Source: Moniliella sp. 'wahieum'
Lineage: Eukaryota > Basidiomycota > Moniliellomycetes > Moniliellales > Moniliellaceae
Assembly: GCA_003971905.1 (NCBI GenBank)
Contig: RSEE01000028.1
Location: 620,001-684,000 of the forward strand
Direction: 5' to 3'
Length of the DNA: 64,000 bases
Notes under the pieces: generated by a model
Databases searched by the model: none
The model's input: the letters and a program-made list of their open reading frames with translations, nothing else
Told to the model about the DNA's origin: nothing
Made by a program: the position numbers and the translations under genes
Shown here: piece after piece, positions 33,703 through 45,683 of the stretch
How positions within the stretch are numbered: the first letter of the stretch is position 1
Layout: the number at the start of each line of letters is the position of its first letter

Positions 33703-35018
33703 GAGAGAGAGAGGGAAGCGGGACGGGTGTATGGACTCTTGCGTCGCGCTGCACCTCTGCTCCTGCCTTTTTCCCTTCCTCTGCCTCTATCCCGATTTTG
33801 CTGTGGGTGGATCTGTCTCGGCGTGAAAGAGGATGGCCAGTGTCCGATCCTGTTCACGCATGGTCCTGATCCTGACGGAGACACCCTTTGCTTTCCTTTT
33901 CTTCTTCCTTTCTGCCCACGGGAGGGGCTTCGCTTTGCCTGTTTTTTTGGAGTTGGGGATACGTTGATCTCCCTGCGTATCTCTCCATCGTCCGCCTCCC
34001 TTCGTCCCGATCATATCCTGGTAGCTATACGTTTACCCCTGCCCCCCCCTCTCCGCCGCTTTTGGCATCCACATCAACCCCCACGTCCCATACTCTACAT
34101 GAATGCTTAACACATTGTTTACATGGGGACATTGTGTGCACGGGAAGCGTGTGGTGGAGATGGAAGTGGAGGCGGAGGCAGAACTGAGGATGGGGGGAGG
34201 TTTGAGGTCTGATGCATGATGGCCTGATAGGCGGATTGTTGATCCGTTGGATGGCGCACCCCACTCTGTTGTCAGTATTAGTAGTTCTCACATGCATCAC
34301 CCCAACAGATCTAATCGAGCGATAATCGATAATCGAGATAATCGATAACCGGTGGAGTGGGCCAAGTCATCGATCCCTATCATCATCACCCCCACGCGCT
34401 ATGCACCATGCGTCGTGGTCTCGCGGGGTCACGTGCTCCCCACGTGCGCGCCCCACGTGAAAGCACTGCGACACTGGCGTGCTGCGGAGCGAACGGACGG
34501 GAAATGGTGGGAAAGGGTAGGAAAGGGCAGGAAAGCAGGGCCGCATTGACGTCATGCGCGTCATCATGACTCGGACCCCTCGTCGGGGAGTGGCGAATGG
34601 GTGGGTACAGAGTGCGGGCGTCTGTCTGCTGGGACGGCAGAAGTATTTGCGAGTGTCGGCAGATTGTGTTGGTTCAAGATGACCTTGACTTGAAGATTGA
34701 ACGTTTGAACCGTTCATTCAACGCGGACCGGCTGAGCGGCGGACCGGCGGACCGGCAGTCCGGGCCGGGGCGAGGCCGAGTGCCCAGGTTTCATCATCCG
34801 GCATGCGGAAGCACGGCACCGCAGCTGGATTGAACATTCAGATCCCACCTGCTCCCTTCGTCGTCGTGTCTCTCGTCAAACTCGCGACCGCTGAGCTCAG
34901 CCGCCCAGCAACTCAACTGTGGCTGCCTGCGTCCCTCCATCTCGTTCCTCCCGCCCGGCCACCGCAGCCCCCCACCCCCACCCCACCCCCACCACTGCCG
35001 CGTGCCCTCGTCGTACCC
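33703..35018. other. intergenic region
   Basis: Includes the ATCGATAATCGAGATAATCGAT repeat at 34321-34350 and a CATGCATCAC word near 34290. Open frames around 33640-34190 on both strands are pyrimidine-driven and not called. Confidence 0.5.
34321..34350. repeat. GATAATCGAT tandem repeat
   Basis: Three GATAATCGA(T) units in a row. Related words occur at 29410 and 36570 and, inverted, at 45216. Confidence 0.7.
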
Positions 35019-36185
35019 ATGTCCAGCGAAGATCCCCTGACCCCCTTCGAGAATGCGCTGGCCGGCGCCCTCGGCGGTGTCTTTTCCAATGCCACCACCT
35101 ACCCCCTTGACACGGTCAAGACCCGCCTCCAGGCTGGCTCTCGCTCCGAAAATGGGGAAGCAACCCACGATTCCACCCTAGGGACCGACCCAGGTCTTTT
35201 CAAGGGCGTCTTTCTCCTCGCCCGCGGCGAAGGGGCCAAAGCGCTGTACAAGGGCTTCGGTGCCAACATGGCCAATGCCTTCCTCACTCGTATGTCCCCT
35301 ACCTTTCCCGCCTTGCTCTTGCCCCACCGCATATCACGTCATTCCATCCTCCTTCCCTTCCCCGCCGGCCTTGGCTAACATGCCCCCCCCCCCCCCCTTC
35401 TCCTCCTCCTCAGAGTTTGCCTACTTTTACGCCTACGCCAATGTGCGTCGCGTCTACTTCCGCCTCATTCTCCGCATCCCGCGAGGAACCAAGCGCCCCG
35501 TCCTCTCCACCGCCATGGAGCTGATCCTGGGCGCCCTGGCCGCTGCCATTTCCCAACTCTTCACCATCCCCGTAGGTGTGATTGCAACGCGGCAACAACT
35601 GGGTGCCAAACCTTCGCCCAACTCGCCTCGGACTTCCCGACTGGCTCATGAACCTGCCTCTTCCTCCCCCCTCGGCGCGGCCACGTTGCGCCTCAAGAAA
35701 CTGTGGCTCGAACTGCTGCATGACGAAGAGTCCATCGCAAGTGTCACGCGCGACATTTACCACGAAGATGGCATCTCGGGCTTCTGGCGCGGCCTCAAGC
35801 CGTCGTTGGTCTTGTGCGCCAACCCAGCAATCACCTATGGCGTGTTTGCACGGATCAAGAATGTGGTCATGGCCGCCTCGGGCGATTCGAGAATGACACC
35901 CGGCCAGTCGTTTTTGGTCGGGGCCCTGTCCAAGTCCCTTGCCACCATCATCACCTTCCCCTACATCCTCGCCAAGATCCGATTGCAAGCACGTAACACC
36001 AGTTCACCTCGGCTTGGCGCATGCTGCTGTACATTGCCAAGACCAACGGCTTGCGCGGTTGGTACCAGGGCATGCAGGCCCAAATCACCAAGGCTGTCAT
36101 CTCCCAGGCACTCTTGTTCTGGGCGCGCGAGTACCTCGAGATCTGGACCCGAGCCCTACTGGCCATTGCGGGCGCGAAGAAGTGA
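35019..36185 (+). CDS. ANT1: peroxisomal-type mitochondrial-carrier-family transporter (PMP34/ANT1-like)
   Basis: Carrier-family protein, probably exchanging adenine nucleotides or CoA cofactors across the peroxisomal membrane. Start MSSEDPLTPFENALAGALGG opens repeat 1, with signature YPLDTVKTRLQ. Intron 35290-35413 (GTATGTCCC donor, CTCAG acceptor, containing a 15-C run) is followed by QFAYFYAYANVRRVYF. Repeat 2 has a degenerate signature (TIPVGVIATRQQ), then GISGFWRGLKPSLVLCANPA and ITYGVFARIKN, characteristic of the PMP34 group. Repeat 3 shows LATIITFPYILAKIRLQAR. A one-base offset near 36005 leads into MLLYIAKTNGLRGWYQGMQ and the end LAIAGAKK (stop at 36183-36185). About 345 residues, typical for the group. 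Confidence 0.88.
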
Positions 36186-36905
36186 GGCAGGACAGGAGGG
36201 GGACCCGGCGGCGCAGTGGCGCTGGGATAAGGGGGCAGACGGACTTTTCTCTTGTCGGTTGCAGAAGAGGGAATATCGAGCCTCGTCGCCACGTGCCATC
36301 TTATCTCCTGCACGTCGAGCTGGTGGTTGTGGTGTGTGGGTGGGTGGGTGCGATGTGGGGCTAGAATACCCTGGGCGTTCATTGCATGCGGGCCTGCTCT
36401 CGTCGAGGCGAGGATGGTGAGCAGGAAGGATCACCAAGCAGACCTTCTATGGTGCTGGCACTTTTTGATGACGACCGCTGCCGTTTCGCACGTTGATAAG
36501 CCGACCCAACCCCCAGCCACACTGGGCTGCCCAGGTGCGTGAATATTTTTCTTCAGTCCCATGGAATGGCACTCGATAATCGACCATCGACAGGCTGTCA
36601 TATTGAATGCCCTAGTGACGTGACACACACCATATCACATGTCACATGTCACACCATACGCATCAGCATTCCCCCGCCTCAATCGGTGCAAACACCTAGT
36701 AGTGCCCAATCCAATAACCCTATTTTCAAGCCATGGCATAAGAAAAGCAAAATGCGGGAGCGTTGAACACTGGGCTGTAGCTACTGGGCCGCAGCATCAA
36801 CCCTACTTTGCGTCCCACCCATCCTCTGATTTCGCTCCCAGCGTCCCCCCAACCCCCGAGCGGCCAGAGCTGTTTGCTTTCGACGTACGCCAACAACCGT
36901 CAAGA
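36186..36905. other. intergenic region upstream of eL18
   Basis: Contains CTCGATAATCGACCATCGAC near 36569 and tandem CACATGTCACATGTCACAC at 36635-36654. No gene is recognised. Confidence 0.5.
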
Positions 36906-37635
36906 TGGTGAGTAGCACCGCTATGCTGTTGTGCCTCAGGTGGTGGGCGTGCTAGATGACGGGCACCGACATGGATGTACACCCATGTGCCCCTTCGACA
37001 GCACCGGCTGCCGCCAGGAAGAGAAGAGACTAGGGACAACGCGACTGACTGGGATTGTTGTGCAGGGTGTGGACATTGCCAAGAAGCACGTCAAGAAGGG
37101 CAACCGCACGGCTCCCAAGTCGGAGGACCCCTACCTGCTCCTCTTGGTTAAGCTCTACCGCTACCTCGCCCGCCGCTCGGGAAGCAAGTTCAACAAGGCT
37201 ATCCTCAAGCGCCTGTATATGAGCAAGGTCAACCGCCCGCCCGTGTCGCTTTCGCGTCTGATTTATCTGACGCGCAATGCTGGCACCACCGGCGCGGACG
37301 CCAAGACGGTCGCCGTGGTGGGCACCATCACTGACGACAACCGTCTGCTCGAGGTCCCCCGGGTCTCGGTGGCCGCCCTGCGTTTCACCAAGACTGCCCG
37401 TGCCCGCATCCTGGCTTCCGGCGGCGAAGCCCTCACCTTTGACCAGCTCGCCCTGCGCGCCCCCATGGGCAAGAACGTGGTGCTGATCCGCGGCCCTAAG
37501 AACGCGCGCGAGGCCGTCAAGCACTTTGGCATGGGCCCTCACTCCAACGCCAAGCCTTATGTGCGTGGCAACGGCAAGTCGCGCAAGCGCGAGATGGCCC
37601 GTGGCCGCCGCAAGTCGCGCGGGTTCAAGGTGTAA
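36906..37635 (+). CDS. RPL18: 60S ribosomal protein L18 (eL18)
   Basis: Cytosolic large-subunit protein. Exon 1 is only the initiator ATG (36906-36908). It is followed by a 157-bp intron (36909-37065, GTGAGTAGC donor, TGTGCAG acceptor). Exon 2 reads [52 protein letters not shown] and [59 protein letters not shown] and [11 protein letters not shown] follow, ending at 37635. It is uninterrupted, unlike most genes here. The insert [13 protein letters not shown] is slightly longer than in yeasts. Codon use is strongly C/G-ending, as expected for a highly expressed gene. Confidence 0.97.
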
Positions 37636-38387
37636 GCCAGCGACTGGAAACCGATTTCCAGTTCCCTCTCTTTGCCTTCTCCGCTCCTCTCCTCTCCGCT
37701 CCCCCTCCTCCCCTCTTCCATCCTTTTTCCTTCCCCTCGCCGTTCCCCCGAGTCGATGGCTCGCAAAAATGTGCTTGGTGCACACACACGCTCTGTGCGC
37801 CCGCTGGGTGCGCGGTGCCCCTGTTATGCTCCGGATGTATCCCGCCTCCCCTCTGTCTATATGAACGAGAGTGGCGTGCGGGCGGTGTGGTGTGCGGAGT
37901 GGTCTATGCAATATGCGCCTGGATGCTGGGGGATGGGTTGGACTCGAGTTGTTAGTTGCCAGTGAGGCCAGTGGCTAGTGACTAGCGAGGCCTCCATTCC
38001 TGAGGCGCAAACCAAGTAGCGAATGAGATCAGGTGATCTGAGGTAGTGCATCGTGGCTGCATGGGCGGACGAGGATGTTGCACCGACCGAGACCCAGACC
38101 TGGGCAAAGCACACAGGCGCTGTGCGGGCAGGACTGGCGGAGTTGGGCGGCGGGGCAGGCGACGACAGGTGAGATGCATGACAGCGAAGCGCTAACATTT
38201 TGGTCCGCTGCGCCACAGTGCGACGTCCTGCGCTCGCGCATTTCTCACTCCCCCCGCGCCCAGCTGCTGCTGCGGGCTGCCGGCGGGGCATCCGACGGCC
38301 TCCTGGGCTTGATTGGCTTGCCACCACCGCCCCTTCTCCCCCACCACCATCACCGCCGTCACTGCATCCAGCCATGCCGCAAGCACA
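37636..38387. other. intergenic region
   Basis: The 3-prime region of eL18 is pyrimidine-rich (CTCC tracts at 37680-37730). A signal-peptide exon for the next gene may lie in 38200-38387 but could not be identified. Confidence 0.4.
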
Positions 38388-39544
38388 ATGGGTCCCGCTC
38401 AGTGCCTACTCATTCGCCCCCGCACTGTCCAGCGCCGGGCTGATGCCTCGCCCGCGCCCGCGCCCTCGACCAATGCCCCTAGCACTCAACCCGGCCCCGC
38501 CTCCACCGACAAACCCAGCGATCAGCCTACTTCCCCCAGTCCCTCGACCCAGGAACCAACCTCCACCCTCCGACGACTACCCCCGGGACTACCGAACCCA
38601 GCAAGTCCCCGTCCACTTCGCCCTCTGACAGTCCCTCCACGTCCCCGTCTACATCACCGTCCACATCACCGTCTACATCGCCTTCCACGTCGCCGTCCAC
38701 GTCGCCATCTACCTCGCCGTCTGCCTCGCCATCTACCTCACCTTCCCCATCGACTTCGCCTTCCACCTCGCCCTCGTCTTCCTCTCCTGCATCGAAGAGC
38801 TCAGACAAAACATCTGCCAGCCATTCTACTTCGGCCACTTCCGCTGGTACCACAGGCCTCTCTTCGTCTTCGTCTTCGTCTTCCTCTTCCTCTCCCGCCA
38901 TTTCTTCCGGCGCCTCTAGCCACAGTGGTGGGACGAACTGGGGTACGTATTTCTTCATCGTTTACTTTTTTCCCCTGCGGGCAGGACACTGATGCATCTG
39001 CTTAGGCGCTATCATTGGTGGTGTCGCTGGAGGGGCCGCTGCACTTGCCATTCTCGCTTTTGCCATTATCATTCCGCTCCGGCGGCGCAAGAGGAGGCAA
39101 GAGCAGGTAGATTGGCTCATTATGCAAAAGAAAGAACGCTTTCCTTCGGATACCGATGTGGTCCTGGACGATCCCCTGCCCAGCCCTAAGGACTTTGATG
39201 ACGACTTTGATGCCAACCCGTACGCAACCCCCGCTGACGGCGGACAAACGTACGCGGCAGGTACCCAGTACTACGATCATTCTTATCCGTACGGCCCTGT
39301 GGGCGAGTATCCCACCACGCACCCAGAGGAGTATTACAGCTCCATGTTTGATCAGCCGGGGCAAGCCTACGCGGATCCTTTCAAGGACCATGTCGAGTCC
39401 CAGGGGTACGACATGTACACCTACCCTGCTTCCAATGTCAGTGGCCCCTCTGCACCGGCCCCGACTGCGGGCGAATCCTTGCCTCTTCCGACCCATTCTA
39501 CAGGCCCGGCTCACGAACCTAACCCCTACGTCGGTCTGGCCTAG
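38388..39544 (+). CDS. Ser/Thr/Pro-rich single-pass membrane protein
   Basis: Mucin-like ectodomain, one transmembrane helix and an acidic/aromatic cytoplasmic tail, a layout typical of fungal wall-stress-sensor-like proteins. The ectodomain (about 38450-38930) has 12-bp tandem repeats coding Thr-Ser-Pro-Ser and a poly-Ser run. An offset near 38570 switches frame into the repeat. Intron 38943-39005 (63 bp, GTACGTATT donor, TTAG acceptor) joins TNWG to AIIGGVAGGAAALAILAF, followed by the helix end AIIIPLRRRKRRQEQ. The tail contains DTDVVLDDPLPSPKDFDDDF and repeated Tyr/Pro motifs, ending NPYVGLA at 39544. The start (38388, MGPAQCLLIRP) is doubtful: no clear signal peptide is seen in the same frame. 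Confidence 0.65.
38635..38775 (+). repeat. 12-bp coding tandem repeat (Ser-Pro-Ser-Thr)
   Basis: About eleven imperfect copies of a 12-bp unit like CATCACCGTCTA, within the mucin-like domain. The antisense strand shows the mirror Gly-Asp-Val-Asp repeat, which is a shadow. Confidence 0.85.
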
Positions 39545-42500
39545 ATGTTGCTGTCTTGGCTCTTTCGGGCTTGGATACGAACCTTTCCTCACCAGCCTCC
39601 CTCTTCATTCGAACTCATTTTATACTTGCATTGCTCTCCCTTCTCCTTCTACTGTTTCTGCTGGCTATGTTGCCAATGTACCGCCCGTTCGCCTGTTGAC
39701 GGCGCATGGCCTGATCTAGTTACCTCACATAAGAATTTAAAGCCAAAGTCGGTCAACAGAACTACTATTGTCCCGTACCTGATCTACATCGTAAGGAAGC
39801 GAAGGGACAGGAGGACACAGGAGTGCGGATATGGCGCGACCAAGTGGTGAAAAATGGTATTGGTGCAGGCCAGAGGAATCTCCCAGGAACCTTGTTCCCA
39901 AGAACATCTCGAGGCTGGCAGACTAAACCGTACTAGGCCGACTTGACTTGCCTTTTTTCAGTGTAGTGCATATATGCTCAACCATCACAGGAATCAAGTT
40001 GCCTCGTCCTCGGTGCGATGACCTTCACACGAAAGTAAGATATGTGGCAAGCGAGAGGGGATCACGATCTGTCAACGACCGCTAATATCCTGTGTCTCAG
40101 CCCCCCCGTCGTACCGACCGGGCATTCTGCATCGCCTAGTGTGACTCGCAGAACCAGACTGCGACTTGCACCCTGAATTGGGAAGAGACGAAACAAGTGG
40201 GTGCGGTCAGTACCTAAGACTATTGTCGCGTGGCGTCGCGTCTGCATCAGTGGTATGCCACTTGCGCATTCTTTACCTTTCCCTCAGGCTTGCACGCCTT
40301 CTATCCGAGCTTGGCGAGGGGGAAACCGGTAGATTCTTAGCCTTCTTACCAGACCAAAGATGCTCTCACCTTTTCACGTCCGTTGACACATACAGCCTAC
40401 ACATACACACACACACACACACTGATCGTCATGCCGCACCACCAACACCATATCGTTCGGACCCGAATTGCGTCGGACGGAGACCGCGAAGGAACAGAGC
40501 CGAAAAACGGCATGATCCGTACGTGCGCACTTGAGCCCACCATCTTGACACCGCAGCCCGCGATTCCATCCCTGTGTGGGCTGCATGGGAGGCACGGATG
40601 TCATTGCCCGGAGGGTGAGCGGGGGGGGGCTGGTCTGACTGAGCCCCTCGAACCGTGGAAGGAGGTCCAAGCAAAACCTAAGGCTCCCGGATCGAACCTG
40701 AAACGGGAGAGAGCGTAACCACACGATTAGATTGTACGCGTACCACCGTGTCTGTAAGGGTGCGGACGGCGCCGGGGGGGGTATCATCGAAATCATCTGT
40801 AAGTGTCACGGGCGGGCGCCGCCCGGGGCCGGCGGCCCGTCGCTTGGGGGTTACGGGGTACAATCCCTTGGAGGTCCTAAGGTCGACTCTCGGTAGTTAC
40901 GTGCATGGGCTCTGATTGGTGGGTCCGAGAGGGGCTAGAGACAAGTAGAAGCCTCTCGGCGTATAGCAGACGCGGCTGCAAGTGTGCCAAAGCTGCGTAG
41001 CGTAGAACCGACTTGGGCGACAGTAGCGTGTCTGAAGCCGTCGGGCTCAGGGATTGCGGGGAGTGGCAGCGGAGGACAAAGACAGCCAAAGCTGGGTCTG
41101 GACTGGGACTTGGGGGCGGCGTGGCTGGACAAGGGATCACACGCAGCTGAACTGGGCTGGGCTTCGACATGCCACGTGGGAAGCACACGCGAACTGGGTT
41201 GTCCGCGGGACGGATAGCTGAAGACGGGAGCTTGTGGACGAGGCCAGGAAACGTAGGAGCAACTAAGAGGAGTTGCCTGTACTGGGTTGATCTAATTGAC
41301 GAGGAGAGTAGGGGGAGACGCCAATGAACCGTGGGGAAAACCCACGAACCATTGCTAACAGACAAGGAAACTGGATGGCCGCACGGTGGCCCCCAATTCA
41401 CTTGGGCAAGAGGCGACTATTGTCGTGCGGATACGTAGAACTGGTCGTTGCACTGGCGAGCTTGCCAGCCACGGTCGGACTGAGTTGAATCTGGGAGCGT
41501 GCTCCATTGTTGGGTAGAGCGGATGGGCTTCAAACTCAACTTCAGCGCTCAGCTGAGATCGGATCAGATCGAATCTGACCCAAAGACCAACCTGGGGACG
41601 GGGTTAGGAGGGCGAAGGGCACGCATAGGCTCCGTCGGGCTTGCCAGCCCGTTTTTGCCCGTGACAGTAAGAGAACAACACGCAGGAGGAGGAAGAGAAG
41701 CGATAACGAGACTGACTGATGAGCTCTCGGGATGAGCAGAACGGAAAGATACCTTGAAGCTGAAGCGAAAGGAACATACACAAGACAAGGTCAGATGGTG
41801 ATGTGGAAAAGAGGGGAGGGAATGGTAACGGTAAGGAAAGGTGTGTCACATGTCAGATGTCAGCGCCACCGAGCTCGTACTGAATTCCGACTCTTGTGGC
41901 GCACCCTGGTATTCCCCAACAGCGCTCCGGCCGGATGCGGCAACGCCATCGGGCCTCTGCAGTGCTTTCGTGCCGCCTGCACCACGCACCTCCGACCTCC
42001 GACAGCCAATCACGCGTCACCGCTGCTCCCGGTTGGGTGGACCAGGGCGGAGCCGGGGGCCTTATTAGCCTGAGACCGCCCACCCCATGCGCAGCCTTGG
42101 CGTTTTTTGCTGCACTGCTTGGGGTGACTCTCCACACGTGGACGTTGCACGCTGAACGTACCGAACGTCCGTGAACATACTCAGTAGCATACGGGACGCA
42201 CTATTTATATTAACCCGTACTAACCCCCCCCCTCTGCCGGGACGATGTCCAACGCAGGCTGTGCCACCGTTGCGATAAGCGGCCGCATGTGATAGACACT
42301 CTGCTGATTGCTTCTCCGCAGCCATTCCCCCTGAGGCCTGAGGCCTGAGGCTCAGGCCTGAGGCTCAGGCTTCAGGATCAAGCGCAAGTAAGAACCATGG
42401 CAGTCAATGCTGACTGGCCGGTTGGTCTCCACTACTAGCATTGAGTTCTCATAGGACCTGCCCCGCACCCCCACGAAGAGAGCGCGGCCTAGACCCATCT

Positions 42501-42548
42501 CTACGGCATCCAACTCTCTCGCTTTCCTCATCCCCAAACCCATCAACA
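39545..42548. other. 3-kb intergenic region, no gene recognised
   Basis: Holds a (CA) dinucleotide run at 40400-40423, a GC-rich inverted cluster GGGCGGGCGCCGCCCGGGGC near 40810-40830 and, at 42331-42376, the CTGAGGCCTGAGGCC repeat. An open frame at 40877-41401 (minus) has no recognisable features. Confidence 0.5.
42331..42376. repeat. CTGAGGC/GCCTCAG tandem palindromic repeat
   Basis: Three CTGAGGC units then GCTCAGGC units, 170-220 bp upstream of the Cys-module gene. Related to repeats at 10195-10255 and 16028-16070. Confidence 0.7.
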
Positions 42549-45058
42549 ATGGCGTCGAATGGCCACCCACCGCAGGTGCCGCCGTACCCTATCCCCCTCA
42601 CGTCCCAGCGGCCTCCTCCTCCTAACTCATCCCCGCTAAACTACTATTCGCCACCTCCTAACCCACCGCCGCCGAACCACTATCCTCACCAACCAGTGCT
42701 ACCGCCAAGCTCCTGTCCTCCTGCTCCTCCTCCGCCGCCAACCCACTATCCTTACCACCCTCCGCCGCTGACAAACTGCTATCCGCAAGGACCCCCCCCG
42801 CCTCCGGTCCCCCTGCCGCCGCCGACAAACCGCTATCCCCAAGGACCCCCGCCGCCTCCGGTCCCCCTGCCGCCGCCACAACCTGCTCGGTACGCACAGA
42901 AACAGCAATACGACCATCGCCCACCGCCGCCTCTTCCTCCACGGCATCAGGGTGCTCCACCGCCTGTGCCGCCGCGTCCGACCCCGGGTCCTAGTCATCA
43001 ACGTGTCCAAGAGTCATCGCGTGCATCGCAATCGCAGCCGCCAGTCCCTATTCTGACGGCAGCGACTTTGTCGGATCCCGTAGGGAACACCTTGGCCAAC
43101 AGAGTGGCAGCTATCCAGCTGGCAAGTAATGCATCAAACGCTGCGCAATCTTCACGACTAGCCCAATACGGGGAAGGATACGCTTCAAACATCCCACGCC
43201 CAGCAGACCCTGCACCTCCGTCTGTCCGCACTCCGCACGCTTCAATCCGCCTCCCTATTTTCGAACCTGTCCGTAAGGATGGGCCTGCCAACGAGATCGT
43301 TCGAATGTGTCCAGGGCAGAGCGACAACACGTACGACAGCTATTTCTACTACCACCGTGCAGTGAAAGAGTTTCGGGTGTGCACATTTTGTCACGTTAAA
43401 TATGTACACGCCTCCCCTTTTGCCAGTGAGTTCGTCAAAAGTGACCAACCCACACAAGGCTGGATTTGCTATTTCAACTGCCCTCGCGTGACCAAGAAGC
43501 TGTGGCCGCTCGCTATTAGCACGGGAAATCTGCAGCCGCTCCGGACCTACATGACCAAGCGCGTGACGATCAAGAACTGCCAGGGCGCTGCAGGTGTGGA
43601 CGACAAGGAAGGATTCAAGTGGTACACAGGCAAATCCAATGCTATTAGCATGCTTGCGATTTGCGCTGCTTGCTACGAGCAGAGCGTTGTGGGATCTGGA
43701 ATAGAAGATGAACTGAAACCACTGCACCAGCCCCCAAATGTTCCCTTCTCCTGCGACGCTGCCTTGAGATACATTGACGGCCTTCTCGAAAAGGCTGCCG
43801 AGACATGTTCCGTGTCTGCAAACCAGTTTGTTTCAGGAGTGTCGGAGCGCATGGCGCTGCAGCCCTGCCCGGGCGTGCCCATCGATCCGACCAAAACCAA
43901 TATGGTCTGGTACCAGCCTACCGGGCATCCAGGATCACGGCTCGCGATCTGCAGAACGTGTTACCTTGACTATGTTGCAATGTCCGACTTCTCTGCCGAA
44001 TTCCAGCCAATGAGCGCGCGCGAGGCGAGCAGCGTGAACCCACGCAGTTGCTACTTCACTTCGCACGGAGCCGTGTTTGCCTGGCTGTTCTGTGCGTGGC
44101 TGCTGAAGGACCTTCAGATGTGGCGCCGAATTGCTCAGGCCATATCTTGTTCACCTGACTGCTACGCAACATCCCTGACGCGACAGTCAACCACGTGGTA
44201 TGCTTTCCCCGCCGGTCCTAATGGCCAAAGGGAAAATTTTGACATCTGCACCGGCTGTTTTCACTCCATCATCGTTCCCAGCAAGGCGGATCACCTCTTC
44301 GAACGGGTCACACCGGCAAACACACCGGGCTATAACCCCCAGGCGACCATCATCTGCGACTTGAGCCGTCAAAACCCCAAGCAGGGCGTGTATTACCAAC
44401 GATTGCTGTGGGCGCTGAATTTCAGCGATCTGGGGATCTTCAGGGGTTTTGTGGGACGCATGGAACGCATCCCTCCTTGTCCCGCCGATTCGCATAAACA
44501 GAGCGCCCGTGCACCATCGTGTTTGGTATGGATTCCCGGAATGCTGTACGATTTGTGAAAGCTGCTATGAGGAAGCGGTGCGTGGTTCGGCCCTTGAAGA
44601 CAAATTGCCGGTGAAGGGCGAGATTGTGACTATCGAGGCGAATTCCAACACCATGGTGCCTATATGTGAGCTTTATTCGGCGCGGATGCGCAGATGCTGG
44701 GCAGACGCATGTCGAGCGGGCTCAAGCGGTCTGGATGGCTTTCTGACCATTGCTCGCGAACGGCGTGCCGTAGCTGCACGGATCATGCCACAGCTACAAT
44801 TCCTTCTTCACCAGCAACAGATGGGCAACTTCCAGTTGCTACTCGCGTCCAACAATGCGACAGTGGCGAATTTCTCCATGGCAGGCAGCGCATTGTTGCC
44901 AATGGGCTATATGATCAGCGATGGATGCGGTTACGCTGGCGCATACGAGTGCAAAGGCGTCGATTGCAAACCAAGAGTTCCAGCAACAATTTCGGCTCAA
45001 CACAATGACTCATGGGCAGTTCCAGCTCCTTCTTGCTGAATGGAAGCGATATGAATAA
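42549..45058 (+). CDS. proline-rich protein with five tandem Cys-x-x-Cys modules
   Basis: About 835 residues, no introns. Start MASNGHPPQVPPYPIPL. Residues 1-160 are Pro/Tyr-rich, with a duplicated 54-bp unit. From about residue 255 five modules of roughly 90-120 residues follow. Each has a first Cys (MCPGQ, NCQGA, PCPGV, SPDCY, PCPAD), an aromatic pair (YYH, WYT, WYQ, WYA, WYG) and a CxxC (VCTFCH, ICAACY, ICRTCY, ICTGCF, ICESCY). A Ser and an F/L follow at regular spacing, then a distal Cys. This suggests one four-Cys zinc ribbon per module. A Gln/Asn/Met-rich tail follows, whose last frame ends EFQQQFRLNTMTHGQFQLLL, then AEWKRYE with stop at 45056-45058. Single-base offsets occur near 44490 and 44945. 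I know similar fungal Cys-rich proteins but no assigned function. Zinc binding is inference. Confidence 0.8.
42775..42890 (+). repeat. 54-bp coding tandem duplication (Tyr-Pro-Gln-Gly-Pro-rich)
   Basis: Two nearly identical units encode YPQGPPPPPVPLPPP-TNR / -QPA. They include C runs of eight and five bases and lie in the proline-rich N-terminal region. Confidence 0.8.
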
Positions 45059-45683
45059 CGAATGTGCTGGCTCGTTCAATGAGGAGGGCTCTCCGTGTGG
45101 TGTTTTGTGAATCAAAAATGGTTGCTATTACTACATGGTGCGTATATCCTGGTGCCGTTTGCCCTCTCCAATAGCAGACGATGTCAATGTAGCAACTAGT
45201 ATATGTAGAGAGCGTTTATCGATTATCGTTCATCATAGAAACTCTTTGAGCTCCTATGGATTCGAAAGGGCTCCCTAGTGTCATAGAGTGCACTGTGGAA
45301 AGTCTGTGCTCAGAATACGGCGATGTCTCACGGGCAGAGCGTCGTATCGACAGCAACGCAAGTAGACTTTTACCTGAGCAAAGAGGACTCTTCCAACGGG
45401 TCAGGTAGAGAGAAAAGGACGGGCGAGTAGCGCCCGGATGAGGTTAATTTAACGCGTATAATGTAAAGGGAGTTTTGGCAGGTGCAGGAGCAGAGCATGG
45501 GCAGGAGACGGTAGATATAGGCTTTTCGCGTTTATGCGGGGGGGGGGGGTGGGCAAACCGCAGCGCAGCATATGGTGTCTGATAGACGAGAGACCTGGAC
45601 GAAAGAGTGTGATGACCAATAATGACCATGTTCTCTTGTCGCATCTCAGCTCCACGAAAGTAGGCTCCAGATTCACCACGGCA

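Noticed and set aside
38527..38958. Antisense ORF with Gly-Asp-Val-Asp repeats
   Set aside because: Mirror of the 12-bp Ser-Pro-Ser-Thr repeat of the sense gene, which has an intron, membrane helix and tail.
40660..40800. tRNA-like minus-strand segment with GGTTCGATCC near CTCCCG/CGGGAG inverted repeat
   Set aside because: The T-stem does not pair around the TTCGATC loop and no matching acceptor or anticodon arms could be drawn.
43242..43727. Minus-strand ORF of 161 codons inside the Cys-module gene
   Set aside because: Antisense shadow of a 705-codon open frame with strong repeat structure.
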